64,000 nucleotides of DNA from Flavobacteriaceae bacterium (lineage in GTDB: Bacteria > Bacteroidota > Bacteroidia > Flavobacteriales > Flavobacteriaceae). The first letter of the stretch is position 1; each line of letters starts with the position of its first letter. A program made the position numbers and the translations under genes. Below the pieces are notes generated by a model. The model ran no database searches, was not told where the DNA came from, and saw nothing but the letters and a program-made list of their open reading frames with translations. This document shows, piece by piece, positions 52,511 to 61,959 of the stretch. The DNA is taken from positions 186,001 through 250,000 of the forward strand of contig JADGEL010000003.1 of assembly GCA_016744415.1 (NCBI GenBank), in the 5' to 3' direction.

Positions 52511-52541
52511 AAAAAACTCACAATTAATTTGTGAGTTTTTT
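52511..52541 (-). terminator. Intrinsic terminator of the aconitase gene
   Basis: AAAAAACTCACAA (52511-52523) and TTGTGAGTTTTTT (52529-52541) form a 13-bp stem with a 5-base loop. It sits 24 bases after the aconitase stop on the minus strand and decides the start of the next gene. Confidence 0.85.
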
Positions 52542-52564
52542 TATAGTAATATCTTCTTAGGGAA

Positions 52565-54826
52565 TTATCCGTTTTGCTTTTTAATTAAATTCAATGCAGA
52601 GCCTTCATTATACCATTCTATTTGACCTTGATTATACGTGTGATTTAATTTGATAGTATCTGTTGATCCATCAGCATGAGCGATTTCTAAAGTCAATTGT
52701 TTACTTGGTGCAAATTCATTTAAATCAGTAAAGTTGAATGTGTCATCTTCTTGAATTAAATCAAAATCACTTTCATTGGCAAATGTTAATCCTAACATCC
52801 CTTGCTTTTTCAAGTTAGTTTCGTGAATTCTTGCAAATGACTTTACAATCACCGCTACAACACCTATATGCCTAGGTTCCATTGCTGCATGTTCTCTTGA
52901 TGATCCCTCACCATAATTGTGATCTCCCACAACAATAGATTTAACACCCCCAGCTTTATAAGCTCTAGCTGTATCAGGAACAGCACCAAACTCTCCAGTT
53001 AATTGATTTTTGACTTTATTAGTTGCCTTGCCAAAAGTATTTACAGCTCCTATTAAACAGTTATTAGAAATATTATCTAAATGACCTCTAAAACGCAGCC
53101 AAGGTCCAGCCATTGAAATATGATCAGTTGTACATTTTCCAAAAGCTTTGATTAGTAGTTTAGCTCCGCTTATATCATTTCCAATTGGAGTAAACGGAGT
53201 TAATAATTGCAATCTTTCAGAATCAGAAGCAACTGTTACTTCTACTCCGCTACCATCTGCCATCGGCGCTACAAAACCAGCATCCTCAACATCAAATCCT
53301 TTAGGTGGCAATTCTAATCCTGTTGGCTCTTCTAATTTAACTTCTTCGCCATTTTGGTTGATTAAAGTATCTTTTAGTGGGTTAAAATCTAATCTGCCTG
53401 CAATTGCAACAGCAGCTACCATCGATGGTGATCCCACAAATGCATGTGTATTTGGATTGCCATCTGCACGTTTAGAGAAGTTTCTATTGAACGAATGTAC
53501 AATTGTATTTTTCTTTTGATCTTCAGCACCTTCTCTAGCCCATTGGCCTATACATGGTCCACAAGCATTAGTAAATATTTTAGCATTTAAATCTTCAAAA
53601 GCCTTTAATAACCCATCTCTTTCTGCTGTGTACCGTACTTGTTCAGATCCTGGATTAATACCAAATTCTGCTTTTGTTACCAAGTTTTTATCAACGGCTT
53701 GTTTAGCAATAGAAGCTGCTCTTGCCAAATCTTCGTAAGATGAATTGGTACATGAGCCTATTAATCCCCATTCTACTTTAAGTGGCCAATCATTTGCTTT
53801 AGCTTTTTCAGTCATTTCACCAACAGGTGTCGCCAAATCTGGAGTAAATGGTCCGTTTAAATGCGGAATTAATTCATCTAAATTAATTTCAATTACTTGA
53901 TCAAAATAGTCTTCAGGGTTTTCATACACTTCAGCATCGCCTGTTAAATAAGGTGCAATTGAATTAGCTGCGTCAGCAACATCATCTCGCCCTGTAGAAC
54001 GCAGGTAACGTTCAATAGATTCATCATATCCAAAGGTTGAAGTTGTAGCTCCAATTTCAGCTCCCATATTACAAATAGTTCCTTTTCCTGTAGCAGACAT
54101 TGACCTTGCTCCTTCACCAAAATATTCTACTATACAACCTGTTCCTCCTTTTGCCGTTAAGATTCCCGCTACTTTTAAAATAACATCTTTAGGTGCAGTC
54201 CAACCAGATAATTTTCCTGTCAGTTTAACACCTATCAATTTTGGAAATTTCAATTCCCAAGGCATACCTGCCATTACATCAACGGCATCAGCACCACCAA
54301 CTCCAATAGCAATCATACCCAATCCTCCAGCATTTACAGTATGAGAATCTGTACCAATCATCATTCCTCCTGGGAATGCGTAATTTTCTAACACTACTTG
54401 ATGAATAATTCCTGCTCCTGGTTTCCAAAAACCAATTCCATATTTATTTGATACGGATGCTAAAAAATTAAATACTTCACTACTCGTATTTATAGCGTTT
54501 TGCAAATCTTTATCAGCTCCCATTTTTGCTTGAATCAAGTGATCACAATGCACCGTTGTTGGTACTGAAACCTTTGGTTTACCAGCTTGCATAAATTGTA
54601 ATAATGCCATTTGAGCGGTTGCATCTTGACAAGCAATTCGGTCTGGAGCAAAATCCACATAGTCTTTTCCTCTTACAAACGCGATAGACGGGTTTCCATC
54701 CCACAAATGGTTATATAATATTTTTTCAGATAAAGTTAAAGGCTTACCAACTGCTGCTTTTGCAGTATCTACACGTTTAGTCATTCTTGCATAAACCTCT
54801 TTGATCATTTCTATATCAAATGCCAT
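52565..54826 (-). CDS. Aconitate hydratase
   Basis: This 753-residue iron-sulfur enzyme turns citrate into isocitrate in the TCA cycle. Cluster cysteines appear in [14 protein letters not shown] and [12 protein letters not shown] (two). The substrate region CDHLIQAK and the C-terminal [20 protein letters not shown] are typical of the mitochondrial-type aconitase. The ATG at 54826 (MAFDIEMIK) is preferred: an upstream start would begin before the -7 element at 54858-54851. It ends in a strong terminator. Confidence 0.94.
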   Translation of the reverse strand: MAFDIEMIKEVYARMTKRVDTAKAAVGKPLTLSEKILYNHLWDGNPSIAFVRGKDYVDFAPDRIACQDATAQMALLQFMQAGKPKVSVPTTVHCDHLIQAKMGADKDLQNAINTSSEVFNFLASVSNKYGIGFWKPGAGIIHQVVLENYAFPGGMMIGTDSHTVNAGGLGMIAIGVGGADAVDVMAGMPWELKFPKLIGVKLTGKLSGWTAPKDVILKVAGILTAKGGTGCIVEYFGEGARSMSATGKGTICNMGAEIGATTSTFGYDESIERYLRSTGRDDVADAANSIAPYLTGDAEVYENPEDYFDQVIEINLDELIPHLNGPFTPDLATPVGEMTEKAKANDWPLKVEWGLIGSCTNSSYEDLARAASIAKQAVDKNLVTKAEFGINPGSEQVRYTAERDGLLKAFEDLNAKIFTNACGPCIGQWAREGAEDQKKNTIVHSFNRNFSKRADGNPNTHAFVGSPSMVAAVAIAGRLDFNPLKDTLINQNGEEVKLEEPTGLELPPKGFDVEDAGFVAPMADGSGVEVTVASDSERLQLLTPFTPIGNDISGAKLLIKAFGKCTTDHISMAGPWLRFRGHLDNISNNCLIGAVNTFGKATNKVKNQLTGEFGAVPDTARAYKAGGVKSIVVGDHNYGEGSSREHAAMEPRHIGVVAVIVKSFARIHETNLKKQGMLGLTFANESDFDLIQEDDTFNFTDLNEFAPSKQLTLEIAHADGSTDTIKLNHTYNQGQIEWYNEGSALNLIKKQNG

Positions 54827-54850
54827 ATTTTTCGATTTTATAGTGTTGTA

Positions 54851-54858
54851 CAAAAATA
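54851..54858 (-). promoter_or_regulatory. -7 element (TATTTTTG) of the aconitase gene
   Basis: A perfect TAnnTTTG on the minus strand lies 25 bases before the ATG at 54826 and supports that start. Confidence 0.6.
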
Positions 54859-54941
54859 CGAAAATCAAGAAGTATTTAGAGGCAATTTAGTCGATAAATA
54901 TACGTAATAATTGAGGTGATTTTTTGAGAAAAAAGAAAAAT

Positions 54942-55266
54942 AAACAGACCTATAAGCCGGATTTCGTAACCATTTAAAATGGACTCTTATCATTTATCTA
55001 GACTATCAATTACTCGATAGCTCTACCTGCCTACCCCTTGAAATTGAGCGAGTAACTCTTACCAAATGTAAACATCTGGACTTCAATATACGTGACATTG
55101 CACCGCATAGAGTTTACCTGGTTTCACTACAGCCTAACTGTACTTGCTTTCTGTTGCACTTGTCCTACCACGCCAAGGTGTGGTGACGGATGTTATCCGC
55201 TATGCTACTCTATGGTGTCCGGACTTTCCTCTCCGCTATAAGCGCAGCGATAAGACGGCCTGTTTA
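54942..55266 (-). ncRNA. rnpB: RNase P RNA, class A
   Basis: On the minus strand the sequence carries the universal RNase P core GAGGAAAGTCCGGACACC near its 5' end, an ACAGAAAGCAAGTACAGTT-like middle region, and GAAATCCGGCTTATAGG near its 3' end. The ends pair (AAACAGGCC with GGTCTGTTT) to form helix P1, which sets the borders. RNase P cuts the 5' leader from tRNA precursors. The promoter element TATTTTTG lies 6 bases before the 5' end, at the right place for a direct start. It stands between dnaJ and the aconitase gene. Confidence 0.95.
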
Positions 55267-55271
55267 TGCGG

Positions 55272-55279
55272 CAAAAATA
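55272..55279 (-). promoter_or_regulatory. -7 element (TATTTTTG) of rnpB
   Basis: A perfect TAnnTTTG on the minus strand, six bases before the folded RNA starts. It agrees with the P1 helix boundary. Confidence 0.7.
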
Positions 55280-55371
55280 AGTAAATAAAATAGTATTTAA
55301 TATCAAGAATGAACTAATATTATATAGTTGATATTTTAATAAATCATAAAAATAAAATTTCAATAAAAAAA

Positions 55372-55393
55372 CCCACCTAATTACTTAGATGGG
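55372..55393 (-). terminator. Intrinsic terminator downstream of dnaJ
   Basis: CCCACCTAA (55372-55380) and TTAGATGGG (55385-55393) form a nine-position stem with one mismatch and a 4-base loop. On the minus strand a T-run (plus-strand A at 55364-55371) follows. It lies 120 bases after the dnaJ stop. Confidence 0.7.
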
Positions 55394-55512
55394 AAAATTG
55401 CTATGAAAAAGAAAAAGTATTATTAATCATGAATGATTAATAAACTTATTTCAAATATATATAAAAATAGATTACATATAACCAAATGCAACATTATTTT
55501 TATCAAAAAAAA

Positions 55513-56661
55513 TTAAGAAAACATATCTTTTACTTTTTCAAAAAATGATTTATCTGATTTTGAGGGATTTGGAATAAAATTTTCATCCTCTAAATTCTTT
55601 TCAAAAAAAGATTTTTGGTCTTTATTTAAGTTTTGTGGAGTCCATAAATTGATATGAACTAAAAAATCTCCTGTTCCATAACGCTCAATACTTGGCAATC
55701 CTTTACCTCGTAATCGCAATATTTTTCCTGATTGCGTTCCTGCTTCTATTTTGATTTTAACCTTGCCTGTTACCGTTTCAATTTCTTTTGAGGCTCCTAA
55801 GGTAGCTTCAGAAAAGTTTACATATAAATCATAATGAAGATTCATACCTTCTCTTGTCAATGAATCATGAGACAGCTCTTCAATAACCACTAGCAAATCT
55901 CCTGCAATACTATTTTTACCTGGAGCTTCATTTCCTTTTCCAGATACCTTTAATTGAATCCCGTCTGAGACCCCTGCAGGAATTTTAATGGTTACCGTTT
56001 CATCATTTAAAACCATTCCATTGGCGTCCGCCCCCTTAGGTCTTTTATCAATAGATTGTCCTGCACCATGACATTTAGGGCAAGTAGCAGCCGTTTGCAT
56101 ACGTCCCAAAATAGTATTGGTTACTTGCATTACTTGACCTTGGCCATTACATGTATTACATGTTTTAAAAGTAGCTCCATCGGCTTGTACCTTTCTTTTA
56201 ACCTTTACTTTTTTCTCTACACCATTAGCAATATCAGCAAGCGTAATTTTAACTCTGATACGCATATTACTTCCTTTAACGCGAGCAGTCCTTCTAGAGC
56301 CACCTCCACCAAAACCACCAAAGCCTCCACCGCCTTGGCCACCAAAAATATCGCCAAATTGACTGAAGATGTCTTCCATATTCATACCTCCACCGCCAAA
56401 GCCTCCACCAAAACCACCAGCTCCTCCGCCACCGTTTTCGAATGCTGCATGACCATATTGATCGTATCTTGCCTTTTTATTATCGTCACTTAAAATTTCA
56501 TAAGCCTCCGCAGCTTTTTTAAATTTTTCTTCTGCCGATTTATCATCAGGATTTTTATCAGGGTGAAACTTAATTGCTTTTTTGCGGTATGCCTTTTTTA
56601 TTTCAGCAGCCGTTGCACCTTTGTTTATCCCTAACGTTTCGTAATAATCTTGTTTTGCCAT
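55513..56661 (-). CDS. dnaJ: DnaJ chaperone with two CxxCxGxG motifs
   Basis: This 382-residue DnaJ has a J domain (1-70) with HPD at 33-35, a long Gly/Phe-rich region (75-120), a cysteine domain, and the C-terminal substrate-binding domains. Only two CxxCxGxG repeats are present (C168/C171 and C194/C197), where most type I DnaJ proteins have four, so it should bind one zinc, not two. It follows grpE by 30 bases in the grpE-dnaJ operon and works with DnaK, encoded elsewhere. Confidence 0.93.
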   Translation of the reverse strand: MAKQDYYETLGINKGATAAEIKKAYRKKAIKFHPDKNPDDKSAEEKFKKAAEAYEILSDDNKKARYDQYGHAAFENGGGGAGGFGGGFGGGGMNMEDIFSQFGDIFGGQGGGGFGGFGGGGSRRTARVKGSNMRIRVKITLADIANGVEKKVKVKRKVQADGATFKTCNTCNGQGQVMQVTNTILGRMQTAATCPKCHGAGQSIDKRPKGADANGMVLNDETVTIKIPAGVSDGIQLKVSGKGNEAPGKNSIAGDLLVVIEELSHDSLTREGMNLHYDLYVNFSEATLGASKEIETVTGKVKIKIEAGTQSGKILRLRGKGLPSIERYGTGDFLVHINLWTPQNLNKDQKSFFEKNLEDENFIPNPSKSDKSFFEKVKDMFS

Positions 56662-56691
56662 TATCTTAATCTAATAATACTGATGTTAATT

Positions 56692-57231
56692 TTATTGCCC
56701 AATAACTACCTTTGGAAAACGAATTATACGATCTCCAAGCTTATACCCTCTTTCAATCACATCAATAATTTTGCCTTTCATCTTTTTTGAAGGTGCAGGT
56801 ATTTGAGTTATTGCCTCATGAATTTCTGCATCAAAAGTATCTCCAGCTTTAACATCAACATCGCTCAACCCTTTTTGAGTTAAGGTTGATTTTAATTTTG
56901 AGTTGATCAAGTCCATTCCCTTTAACAACTCTTTATCTTTTGCTTTTTTTATTTCTGCAAGCCCTCTATCAAAATCATCCAAAATTGGCAATAAAACTGT
57001 CATTAATTCTTGATTGGCAGTTTTATATAATTCCATACGTTCTTTAGAAGTACGTTTTTTATAATTTTCAAACTCTGCAAACAATCTTAAAAACTTATCT
57101 TTTTCTTGTGCTGCCAATTCCTCAGGAGTTGGCTCACTTGCCTTTTGTTTTAATGTTTCTTTGGCTTGTGTATCTTTTATTTCTTCAGTTTGGATTTCTT
57201 TTTCGTCCAAATTTTCTTTATTATCACTCAT
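56692..57231 (-). CDS. grpE: GrpE nucleotide-exchange factor
   Basis: This 179-residue protein has an acidic, charged N-terminus, a long helix (about 40-100, FAEFENYKKRTSKERMELYK), and a C-terminal β domain ending GYKLGDRIIRFPKVVIG, all typical of GrpE. It releases ADP from DnaK. The TAAATTTG promoter element lies at 57277-57270, and dnaJ follows. Confidence 0.94.
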   Translation of the reverse strand: MSDNKENLDEKEIQTEEIKDTQAKETLKQKASEPTPEELAAQEKDKFLRLFAEFENYKKRTSKERMELYKTANQELMTVLLPILDDFDRGLAEIKKAKDKELLKGMDLINSKLKSTLTQKGLSDVDVKAGDTFDAEIHEAITQIPAPSKKMKGKIIDVIERGYKLGDRIIRFPKVVIGQ

Positions 57232-57269
57232 GATTTTTGTTTATAAAAATAATCTTCGATTATGGTTTG

Positions 57270-57277
57270 CAAATTTA
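57270..57277 (-). promoter_or_regulatory. -7 element (TAAATTTG) of grpE-dnaJ
   Basis: A perfect TAnnTTTG on the minus strand leaves a leader of about 35 bases before grpE. No CIRCE-like repeat was seen next to it. Confidence 0.55.
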
Positions 57278-57350
57278 TTGCCAATTCTGATTTTATGACA
57301 GGATGTCACGAGAAAAGTTTTTTGATAAATTTCTTTAATCCAAAAAAAAC

Positions 57351-57385
57351 AAATTCCAATTTCTATTATGCAGAAAATGGAATTT
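57351..57385 (-). terminator. Intrinsic terminator between murA/DUF4290 unit and grpE
   Basis: AAATTCCAATTT (57351-57362) pairs with AAATGGAATTT (57375-57385), with one bulged base and a 12-base loop. On the minus strand a run of T (plus-strand A at 57342-57349) follows, just behind the murA stop at 57411. Confidence 0.7.
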
Positions 57386-57410
57386 AAATTTTGATTTTAT
57401 TAAGTTTTAG

Positions 57411-58718
57411 CTACTCTATTCTCTCAATTTTTGCACCAATAGCCCTCAACCGTTCATCGATGTTTTGATACCCTCTATCTATTTGTTCTATGTTATGAAT
57501 TTTGCTGACACCATCTGCAGATAAAGCCGCAATTAATAATGATATTCCAGCACGTATATCTGGAGAAACCATTGTAGTTGCTTTTAATGCCGATTCATGA
57601 TTAGAACCAATTACTGTAGCACGATGTGGGTCACACAAAATAACTTTAGCTCCCATATCAATCAATTTATCAACGAAAAATAAACGACTTTCAAACATTT
57701 TTTGATGAATCAATACAGATCCTTTAGCTTGTGTTGCTACCACCAAAACAATACTCAATAAGTCTGGAGTAAACCCAGGCCAAGGGGCATCAGAAATAGT
57801 TAATAAAGAACCGTCTATGTAGTTTTGAATTTTATAAGTTTCTTGAGCAGGAATAAAAATATCATCTCCTCTTTTCTCTAAATTGATTCCCATTTTTTTG
57901 AATACTCTAGGAATTACTCCCAAACTTCCCCAGCAAACATTCTTAATAGTCAATTCAGATTTAGTCATAGCAGCCATACCTATCCAGCTACCAATTTCTA
58001 TCATATCTGGTAAAATTCTATGCTCGCAACCACCTAAACTTACAATACCTTTTATCGTCAATAAATTTGAACTTACACCAGAAATATTTGCGCCCATAGA
58101 ATTCAACATTTTGCACAATTGCTGAATATAAGGTTCGCAAGCAGCATTATAAACTGTTGTGGTTCCCTTAGCTAAAACTGCTGCCATTATTATGTTTGCA
58201 GTTCCTGTAACCGAAGCTTCGTCTAATAACATATCAGCACCATATAGTTGGTCTGCCTCAACACCATAAAAACTTTCTTCTCTATTATAACGAAATTTTG
58301 CTCCTAATTTAATGAATCCTTGAAAGTGTGTATCTAATCTTCTACGACCAATTTTATCACCTCCTGGTTGCGGAATATATCCTTTTCCAAACCTTGCTAA
58401 TAAAGGGCCAACAATCATAATAGACCCTCTTAGAGAGCTTCCATCACGCTTAAAATTTTCAGACTCTAAGTAATCTAAATTGATATCATCAGCCTGAAAA
58501 GTATAAGTATCTTCTGACAACTTCTTAATCTTAACACCTAATTCACCTAATATAAAAATGAGTTTGTTAACATCAATAATATTAGGGATATTACTAATCG
58601 TAACTTTTTTAGGAGTTAATAAAACAGCACAAATAATTTGTAAGGCTTCATTTTTTGCACCTTGAGGCGTGATATTACCATGCAGTTTATGACCGCCTTC
58701 TATTTTAAATGTAGCCAT
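57411..58718 (-). CDS. murA: UDP-GlcNAc 1-carboxyvinyltransferase, Cys-to-Asp active site
   Basis: This 435-residue enzyme adds enolpyruvate to UDP-GlcNAc, the first committed step of peptidoglycan synthesis. The start GGHKLHGNITPQGAKNEALQ and VTGTANIIMAAVLAKG are typical. The active-site loop reads PQPGGDKIGRRRLDTH: Asp121 stands where E. coli has Cys115. In known cases (for example the mycobacterial enzyme) this swap keeps activity but blocks fosfomycin, so resistance is predicted. It follows the DUF4290 gene with six bases between and ends in a terminator. Confidence 0.93.
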   Translation of the reverse strand: MATFKIEGGHKLHGNITPQGAKNEALQIICAVLLTPKKVTISNIPNIIDVNKLIFILGELGVKIKKLSEDTYTFQADDINLDYLESENFKRDGSSLRGSIMIVGPLLARFGKGYIPQPGGDKIGRRRLDTHFQGFIKLGAKFRYNREESFYGVEADQLYGADMLLDEASVTGTANIIMAAVLAKGTTTVYNAACEPYIQQLCKMLNSMGANISGVSSNLLTIKGIVSLGGCEHRILPDMIEIGSWIGMAAMTKSELTIKNVCWGSLGVIPRVFKKMGINLEKRGDDIFIPAQETYKIQNYIDGSLLTISDAPWPGFTPDLLSIVLVVATQAKGSVLIHQKMFESRLFFVDKLIDMGAKVILCDPHRATVIGSNHESALKATTMVSPDIRAGISLLIAALSADGVSKIHNIEQIDRGYQNIDERLRAIGAKIERIE

Positions 58719-58724
58719 AAATTT

Positions 58725-59372
58725 TTAATACTTTTTACGATAGTTTTTGTGTTTGCCTTTTTGATGATTACTTTTTTGGTTATTCTGATTGCGTGCCGGT
58801 TTTTTGCGCAGTAAACTTGAGCTCTCAGATAGTTTTTCTCCGTTTTCTCTTAAATCAATTTTACCATCAGACAACTCAAATAAATGTTTAAAAATTACTT
58901 CATCATCAACTGTATCTTTATTCCAATTCAAATAACATTTTTTCATGTGATTGGCAACAACATAAGTTAAGCCTTCGCGTTTTTCGCCTTCATCCCAGGA
59001 TAAAACAACATCTATCATTGTTTGGATATTGTTTCCATAAAAACGGTATTTAGATGCAGTTTTAGGATATGGTAAGGCTTCTGGCTTTTCTTGTAATTCT
59101 TCTTTTGAAGGTTGAGGGTATGGAGATTCTGCCTTCAATTTAAAATCAGATATAATAAATAATTGATCCCAAAGTTTGTGCTTAAAATCTGGCACATCTC
59201 TTAGATGTGGTTGTAAATTACCCATCACATCTACAATAGCTCTTGCCATTTTATTACGTTCATCATCATCTTCAATGGCAATGCAATGGTTTACTAATTT
59301 TTGTAAATGTCTTCCGTATTCTGGTATTAATAAATGTTCTCTTTCTGAGTTGTATTCTAAATCAAACGTCAT
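58725..59372 (-). CDS. DUF4290-family protein
   Basis: This 215-residue protein begins MTFDLEYNSEREHLLIPEYG, the start of the Bacteroidota DUF4290 family, and is helical with a basic, Asn/Lys-rich tail (NQKSNHQKGKHKNYRKKY). It is nearly always beside murA in this phylum; here it precedes murA by six bases. Its role, perhaps in cell-envelope growth, is not known. The ATG at 59372 is preferred over a TTG nine codons upstream. Confidence 0.88.
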   Translation of the reverse strand: MTFDLEYNSEREHLLIPEYGRHLQKLVNHCIAIEDDDERNKMARAIVDVMGNLQPHLRDVPDFKHKLWDQLFIISDFKLKAESPYPQPSKEELQEKPEALPYPKTASKYRFYGNNIQTMIDVVLSWDEGEKREGLTYVVANHMKKCYLNWNKDTVDDEVIFKHLFELSDGKIDLRENGEKLSESSSLLRKKPARNQNNQKSNHQKGKHKNYRKKY

Positions 59373-59491
59373 ATTTTCATTGTTATTTAAGAATTGCAAA
59401 GTACGTGTTTTAGTCGTGTTTTACAATGTAAAATGTTTTCTAATTTTATAGTTCTCACTGATACGCAAACTAATATGCAGAATGCTCTTTT

Positions 59492-61834
59492 TTATCCAAC
59501 GATTTTTAGCTTTGCAAATTGCAGTAATAATTTTTTATTTCCAATTTGCTCAAACTTAATTTCCGCTTTTTTGTTAGGTCCTGCTCCTTCTATCGTTATT
59601 ACCTCACCTTTTCCAAAACGCTGATGTTCAACAATATTACCAACAGTTAAAGCAGAATCAAACAAATTTGTATTGGCTGAATGATTTGTAGCTTTAGAAA
59701 CTTTTTTTAAGTTTTTTGGTGGAGCAAATTTTGGAGACACCAATTTTGGAGATTGCTTTGGTTTAGGTATCGTATTCCTAGAAATTGGTTTTTTAAAACG
59801 AATCGTACTTTTTGGAATGTCTCCAAATATATCATCAGGAATAAATTTATTTTGTTGGATTCTAGGTCTTGAAGATAAATGTTCTAGATATTTTTCGTCT
59901 ATCTCTTCTAAAAAACGGCTTGGTTCACAATCAATTAATTTTCCCCAACGGTAACGTGTTTCTGCATAACTCAAATAAGCCTCTTTTTCTGCTCTTGTCA
60001 ATGCTACATAAAACAGTCGCCGTTCTTCTTCCAATTCACTTCGTGTATTCATACTCATGGCAGATGGAAACAAAGTTTCTTCTAAACCAACAATATATAC
60101 ATACGGAAACTCTAAACCTTTAGACAAGTGAATCGTCATTAGTGACACTCTTGGTTTTTCGTCTTTATTATCTTTATCAAAATCAGTAGCTAAGGCAACG
60201 TCTTCTAAGAAAAAAGCCAAAGAAGCATCTTCTTCTTTTTCCTTTTGTATGGTAATAAAGTCTTTGATTCCATTCATCAATTCTTGGATATTTTCAACTT
60301 TACTCACACCTTCTGGTGTACCATCAGATTCTAAGTCTTTGATTATTTTAGTATTCTTAACAACAATTTCGGTCACTTCAAAAGCATCTTTAGCTTGTGC
60401 TTCGATTTGAAAATGACGAATCATCGTAGCAAAATTATTTAGTTTTACTCGTGTACCAGAATTAATTTTTATATCAACTTTATCTAAATTCAATACAATA
60501 TCAAAAATAGTTTTTCCATAATGATTTGCTGCTACAGCTAATTTATCAACTGTAGTTACACCTATACCACGCGCAGGGTAATTGATAATTCGTTTTAAGG
60601 CTTCTTCATCATTTGGATTGATTAATACGCGTAAATATGCCAATGTATCTTTAATTTCTTTTCGCTGATAAAAAGAAAGCCCTCCATACATTCTGTAAGC
60701 AATATCTTTTTTTCGCAATGCATCTTCTATGGCTCTCGATTGGGCATTTGTTCTATAAAGAATTGCAAAATTTTCATTAGACAATTGCTTGGTCATTGCA
60801 TTTTCAAAAATAGATGCTGCTACAAAACGTCCTTCCTCAGCTTCAGAATAAGTACGCATCACTTTTATCAACGATCCAGCCTCATTCTGCGTCCAAATTT
60901 CTTTGTCTAATTTGGTTTTGTTTTTATCAATGATGCTATTTGCTGCCTCTACAATATTACTAGACGATCGATAATTTTGCTCTAGCTTAAAAATCTTAAC
61001 ATCATCGTAATCACGTTGAAAACTTAGGATATTTTGAATATTTGCTCCACGAAAAGCGTAGATACTTTGCGAGTCATCTCCTACCACGCAAATATTTTGA
61101 AAGCGATCTGCCAAAGCGCGCACAATTAAATATTGTGAGTGATTAGTATCTTGATACTCATCAACCAAAATATATCTAAATCTGTCTTGATACTTTGCCA
61201 AGACCTCTGGAAAACGGGTTAACAATTCGTTGGTTCGCAACAACAAATCATCAAAATCCATAGCACCAGATTTAAAACAACGCTCTACATATTTTTGATA
61301 AATCTCACCCATTTTTGGGCGACTCGCCATTTTATCAGCTTCTTGCAAATCAGAATTGTTATAATATGCCTTAACTGTAATTAAGCTGTTCTTAAATTGA
61401 GAAATCCTCCCTAAAACCTGTTTTGATTTGTACTTGTCTTTTTCGAGTTGCATTTCTTTCACAATGGCAGAAATCAATCGAACAGAATCTTGTGTGTCGT
61501 AAATTGTAAAGTTTGATGGATAACCTAAATAATGCCCTTCTGATCTTAATATTCTAGCAAATACGGAATGGAAAGTTCCCATCCATAAATTTTTAGCCTC
61601 ACTAGTTCCTACCACTTTACCAATACGGCCTTTCATTTCTTTTGCCGCCTTATTAGTAAAAGTTAAGGACAAAATATTAAATGCATCAACACCTTGTTTC
61701 ATCAAATTAGCAATGCGATAAGTAAGCACACGTGTTTTACCAGAACCCGCCCCAGCAATTATAATCATGGGACCTTTAGTGTGTAGCACCGCTTCTTTTT
61801 GTGCAGGATTTAATGAATCTAGATAATTTGACAA
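59492..61834 (-). CDS. UvrD/PcrA-type DNA helicase
   Basis: This 780-residue superfamily 1 helicase has Walker A GAGSGKTRVL, DEYQDTNHSQY, GDDSQSIYAFRGA, LEQNYRSS and MTIHLSKGLEFPYV in order. The C-terminal part after about residue 640 is lysine/proline-rich, then ends in a Tudor-like domain (GNIVEHQRFGKGEVITIEG), which in PcrA/UvrD touches RNA polymerase. It unwinds DNA in repair and in conflict with transcription. The promoter element TATTTTTG lies at 61860-61853. Confidence 0.94.
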   Translation of the reverse strand: MSNYLDSLNPAQKEAVLHTKGPMIIIAGAGSGKTRVLTYRIANLMKQGVDAFNILSLTFTNKAAKEMKGRIGKVVGTSEAKNLWMGTFHSVFARILRSEGHYLGYPSNFTIYDTQDSVRLISAIVKEMQLEKDKYKSKQVLGRISQFKNSLITVKAYYNNSDLQEADKMASRPKMGEIYQKYVERCFKSGAMDFDDLLLRTNELLTRFPEVLAKYQDRFRYILVDEYQDTNHSQYLIVRALADRFQNICVVGDDSQSIYAFRGANIQNILSFQRDYDDVKIFKLEQNYRSSSNIVEAANSIIDKNKTKLDKEIWTQNEAGSLIKVMRTYSEAEEGRFVAASIFENAMTKQLSNENFAILYRTNAQSRAIEDALRKKDIAYRMYGGLSFYQRKEIKDTLAYLRVLINPNDEEALKRIINYPARGIGVTTVDKLAVAANHYGKTIFDIVLNLDKVDIKINSGTRVKLNNFATMIRHFQIEAQAKDAFEVTEIVVKNTKIIKDLESDGTPEGVSKVENIQELMNGIKDFITIQKEKEEDASLAFFLEDVALATDFDKDNKDEKPRVSLMTIHLSKGLEFPYVYIVGLEETLFPSAMSMNTRSELEEERRLFYVALTRAEKEAYLSYAETRYRWGKLIDCEPSRFLEEIDEKYLEHLSSRPRIQQNKFIPDDIFGDIPKSTIRFKKPISRNTIPKPKQSPKLVSPKFAPPKNLKKVSKATNHSANTNLFDSALTVGNIVEHQRFGKGEVITIEGAGPNKKAEIKFEQIGNKKLLLQFAKLKIVG

Positions 61835-61852
61835 TGGGTTTTATTTAGGAAT

Positions 61853-61860
61853 CAAAAATA
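61853..61860 (-). promoter_or_regulatory. -7 element (TATTTTTG) of the UvrD/PcrA gene
   Basis: A perfect TAnnTTTG on the minus strand lies 18 bases before the start at 61834. Confidence 0.6.
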
Positions 61861-61930
61861 CATTTACCTATAATGACATACAATAAAAGTTATTGACATT
61901 TTTTTAAAGAAAATCAAGTTGTAAAATAAC

Positions 61931-61938
61931 TATATTTG
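61931..61938 (+). promoter_or_regulatory. -7 element (TATATTTG) deciding the start of the dehydrogenase gene
   Basis: A perfect TAnnTTTG lies 21 bases before the ATG at 61960. A TTG at 61936 overlaps this element and cannot be the start. Confidence 0.65.
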
Positions 61939-61959
61939 AATTTCAAATTAATCAGTAAC

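Noticed and set aside
56056-56493. Plus-strand frame opposite dnaJ
   Set aside because: It is caused by the Gly-rich codons of dnaJ read backwards (Ser/Thr/Lys-rich nonsense).
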